Source: Parus major
Lineage: Eukaryota > Chordata > Aves > Passeriformes > Paridae
DNA length: 64,000 nucleotides
Direction of reading: 5' to 3'
NCBI RefSeq assembly: GCF_001522545.3
Contig: NC_031769.1
Span: 67,185,053-67,249,052, forward strand
This document shows positions 61,101-64,000 of this stretch, one piece after another. Below the pieces are notes generated by a model. The model had not been told where the DNA came from. It saw only the letters and a list, made by a program, of their open reading frames with translations, and searched no databases. The stretch's first letter is position 1, and every line of letters starts with the position of its first letter. The position numbers and the translations under genes are program-made.

Positions 61101-64000
61101 TAATTTATTTTAATAACAAACCAAAAAAGAAAGGGAATGAAAAAATGAGAAATCCCTTGTCTGAAGACATCTAAATCTGAAACAAAAAAATTCTGTAGAA
61201 TCCAGCTATCTCTATTTTAAGGTGACAAAATATTCAGGACTTCAGATCATATGCTTCTCATTTCCCTGTGGCTGCTCTTAAACTCTGAAATAAGATTAGA
61301 TAAAATTGATTAAAAAAAAAGACGAAAAACAACTCCCCTCCCAAAAAAAACAAAACAAAACCACCCCACTTCATATTGACAGTTTAACCACACATCAACC
61401 TTAAAACACTCATGTTTTCTAGCCTGTGCCTATCACATAGGTTAATAACTAATCTCCAGAGGATTGGAACAACAGCTCTTTTTTCTTTTTAACGTTTCAG
61501 TACCAGTTTCATCTGAGGGGGAATTGCTGGGGAATTAATTTTTCAGAGACTCAGTCAGAGCTGGGCAGGGACAGGGGAGGAATGCAGGCTGAAGAAGCTG
61601 ACTCTCCTTCACTGTCTAGCCCATGGCTTCCATGCACTGCTGGAGGACTATGTGGCTATGGAGGATAAACCACACTCTCCTAGAGATCAATTCACTGCTG
61701 GAAACCTCAGCCATAAAATTTACTTTAAAAGTAATGCTAAACACAACTGGGCTGCAGTATGCCCACTCAATTGCTACTCAATTACTGCAAAAATCAGAAG
61801 ACACTCCACCCACACATTGCAGGAGATATTAACTCTGTGTAGCATGCTGAACTGCAAGTTTAAATCTGGTTATCTGGGGAGTGGTCTGGACAGCTCTTCC
61901 AAATTGGCTAAATAATTTGCTCCAAGAGCAGAGAGTTAGGCTGGTTTTCCCCTGGGAAACAATGTTTTGTGACACTATCCTACAAAGAAGCTGTGTGGTA
62001 TCCTGACCCACTGCTGGTGAAAGCCAGCCCCTATGGCGCAGAATTTCAGGAGAGCTCATCAGATGCTTCTGGCAACTATCTGCCAACTGTGTTGCACATG
62101 GACAACCTCATTAAATTCAATTAAGCAACCTTGCAGTTGCAAGCAGGGCAGACACCCTTGCTGGGATTTGAACAATGGGGATTTGTACAGCATCTACCTC
62201 CAGTCGAGGCCAGGATTTGGATTCAGCACCTTTTATAAGCAACACATGCACACATCACAGGATACAAGAGTCCAAGTTATAAGTCGTATTCCTTTCTTTT
62301 TAGCTCACCTGATGGCTGATGGGTGCTACTTTTCCCCATGAAGACACACCTTGTGATTGTCCTGACTGTGGTGGAAAGCAGAATCAGATGGAAAACCAAA
62401 TGTAGCAACAAACCATGGAACCGTTATTCACTGTCTGATGGCAAGGAATAGGCATAGCTGCCTTGGAAAGTGCACACCTAGCCACATAATCATTCTACAA
62501 TTGCTTCTTAATGCAAAGGATAAAGCCTTTCACCTCCTTTCAGCCTTTTCCCATGGCCAGCACTACTGTTCTGCAATAACTCATCTCTGAGTAACAAAGT
62601 AAACAGCATTACAAAATAATTTCTGAAGCCAAATATCTGATAAAGATGATTAATGTCTCATGAAATACCCAAGTCATATTTGCAATAATTGCAATATTTG
62701 AGATGGATAAGAGGAGAGAATTATAGGATTTGCTGTAAGGCTGAATTATCTACAGGAAGTTCATGTGAAAGTCATGCTACCATCTAACTCGCGGGTACCT
62801 GCCAGGCATACTCCTTAATAGCTTATTTGCTGTCTGGATTTTTGAATTAGAACAGTTAGAGTTTTGAGATAGATTTTTTTTTTTTAAAGCTACCTTCATA
62901 AATACCCTCATTCTTGGGAGAGACTGTATTGGTCTAGAAACTACAGGAATCTTTCCCAGTGAAAAGAGTTTTGGGGTATTCTTGAATGGCTGCCCAAACC
63001 AAAGTTTCACAATGTTTGTTCATGACGAAGTTTGCCTGCAAATATAATGTACTTTCAAAGAAAAGTGATGTATTTCTTCTTCTGAACAACTCACGTGGGT
63101 ATGTCCTGTAGTTTCCCAGCACAACAAAAATCTAAATGTTTGGCACATGCTTTGGGGGGAAAAAGGTACTGTCTTAGAGAGCTTCAACGACTTCACTTTA
63201 CATAGTCCATAAACTGTGAAGACAATTATGGATAATTTCCCTTTTTTCCTATGATGGTATAAAGAAACTATTTTGTTTATAATCATAAACTCTTGGTAAC
63301 CATCTAATACACAATATGATAACATTTGATGAAAAAACAATACGAAAGAGATGATATTACTGTTGGCAGCCACCTACTCCACAGTTCTCATATTTATTCA
63401 AGCAAAATTATTATTACTACATCATTTTGTTAATAATGACTGAAGACTTTGTAAGGATTGTTAAAAGCTAAATTCACAACTGGAGTTGTTCTGACTGGAC
63501 ATAACTGTTTTGTTTTGCTTTCGTGATGCCTTAAGGTTCTCTCTTATAGTCAGCCACTTCTCTGGTGCTAATGAAAAGCCTTGCTGCAAATACTCCAATT
63601 TAATTATTATTCTGTGACCACTCCTATACCCCCCAGCCCCAAATTGCACCAACATGAACACCAGTGGCAAACAAGCACAAACAGGGCATGAAAAAGGTCA
63701 AAGAGAATTTGTTTTCAACTTTAAAAAAGTATCTCTGTAAAACTCTTAGCACTTGCCGAGTCCTTATAGCCTGTAGAATTTTCTGTACTCCTGCAAAATG
63801 CTCATTTCACACGGAGAGGCAAGGAGGAAATACAAGGAAGAGGAAAGCTGGCACTTAGGATGGTCCTTCTCCAGCCATTCGTGTCAATCATGTGAAACTC
63901 CAGGCTGCCTTGAACAGTCACAGTGTAGCAGGGCAGGAACCTGGACAGACTTTTCCCCCCATTTCCAGTGCAAACAAGTAGAAACACGGAAACGCCTTGC
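58171..64000. other. Non-coding A+T-rich sequence
   Basis: No recognisable gene, RNA or clear transposon. A-rich tracts occur at 58228-58264, 58498-58572 and around 61310-61366, and a poly-T at 62874-62885. Frames are at most about 117 codons and overlap on both strands. Confidence 0.6.
58498..58572 (+). repeat. A-rich low-complexity tract (AAACC/AAAAC)
   Basis: Irregular repetition of AAAC, AAACC and AAAAACC units with almost no G or T. Simple sequence; possibly an old slippage-expanded tail. Confidence 0.8.

Noticed and set aside
1..64000. A bacterial, phage, CRISPR or operon-type system
   Set aside because: CR1 LINEs, microsatellites, CpG scarcity and lack of dense long frames show vertebrate nuclear DNA; no direct-repeat/spacer array is present.

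Overview
This is vertebrate nuclear DNA, most likely from a bird. The best evidence is a set of CR1 LINE fragments (about 42.33-43.61, 44.37-44.46 and 53.21-53.46 kb on the plus strand, plus an older minus-strand remnant near 58.0-58.2 kb). They carry the 3' part of the CR1 reverse-transcriptase ORF and a 3' end close to the avian consensus. No mammalian SINEs such as Alu or B1 are visible, interspersed-repeat density is low, CpG is scarce, and the background is A+T-rich with short microsatellites. All of this fits an avian intergenic or long-intron stretch. The exact species and chromosome cannot be read from the sequence.

No complete protein-coding gene is recognisable. The open frames are short, lie on both strands, often overlap one another, often begin at non-ATG codons and match no family I recognise. 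I recognised no tRNA, rRNA, snRNA or CRISPR array by eye. There are five exon-like stretches where an open frame coincides with good splice signals: minus 23.12-23.32 kb (broken by a stop), plus 25.08-25.31, plus 29.79-30.04, plus 37.60-37.77 (with a nearby AATAAA) and plus 39.55-39.72. Their reading phases do not combine into an obvious gene, so they are candidates only, perhaps lncRNA exons, remnants or chance.

Layout: 0-15 kb is unique sequence with one G-quadruplex motif, one CRE/CCAAT pair and a TTTA microsatellite. 15.9-16.05 kb is a TA/CA composite repeat. 17-23 kb holds a tetranucleotide repeat and a second G-quadruplex motif in a G+C-richer patch. 23-40 kb contains the exon-like candidates and a long TTTG tract at 35.0-35.1 kb. 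42.3-53.5 kb carries three plus-strand CR1 pieces. 57.3-57.9 kb holds the longest open frame (221 codons, probably by chance). 58-64 kb is A+T-rich and featureless apart from A-rich tracts.

I found no convincing new biological system. The observations most worth checking are the splice-bounded open frames, the two G-quadruplex motifs, the CRE/CCAAT pair, and the CR1 copy that lost its catalytic FADD region through an internal deletion.
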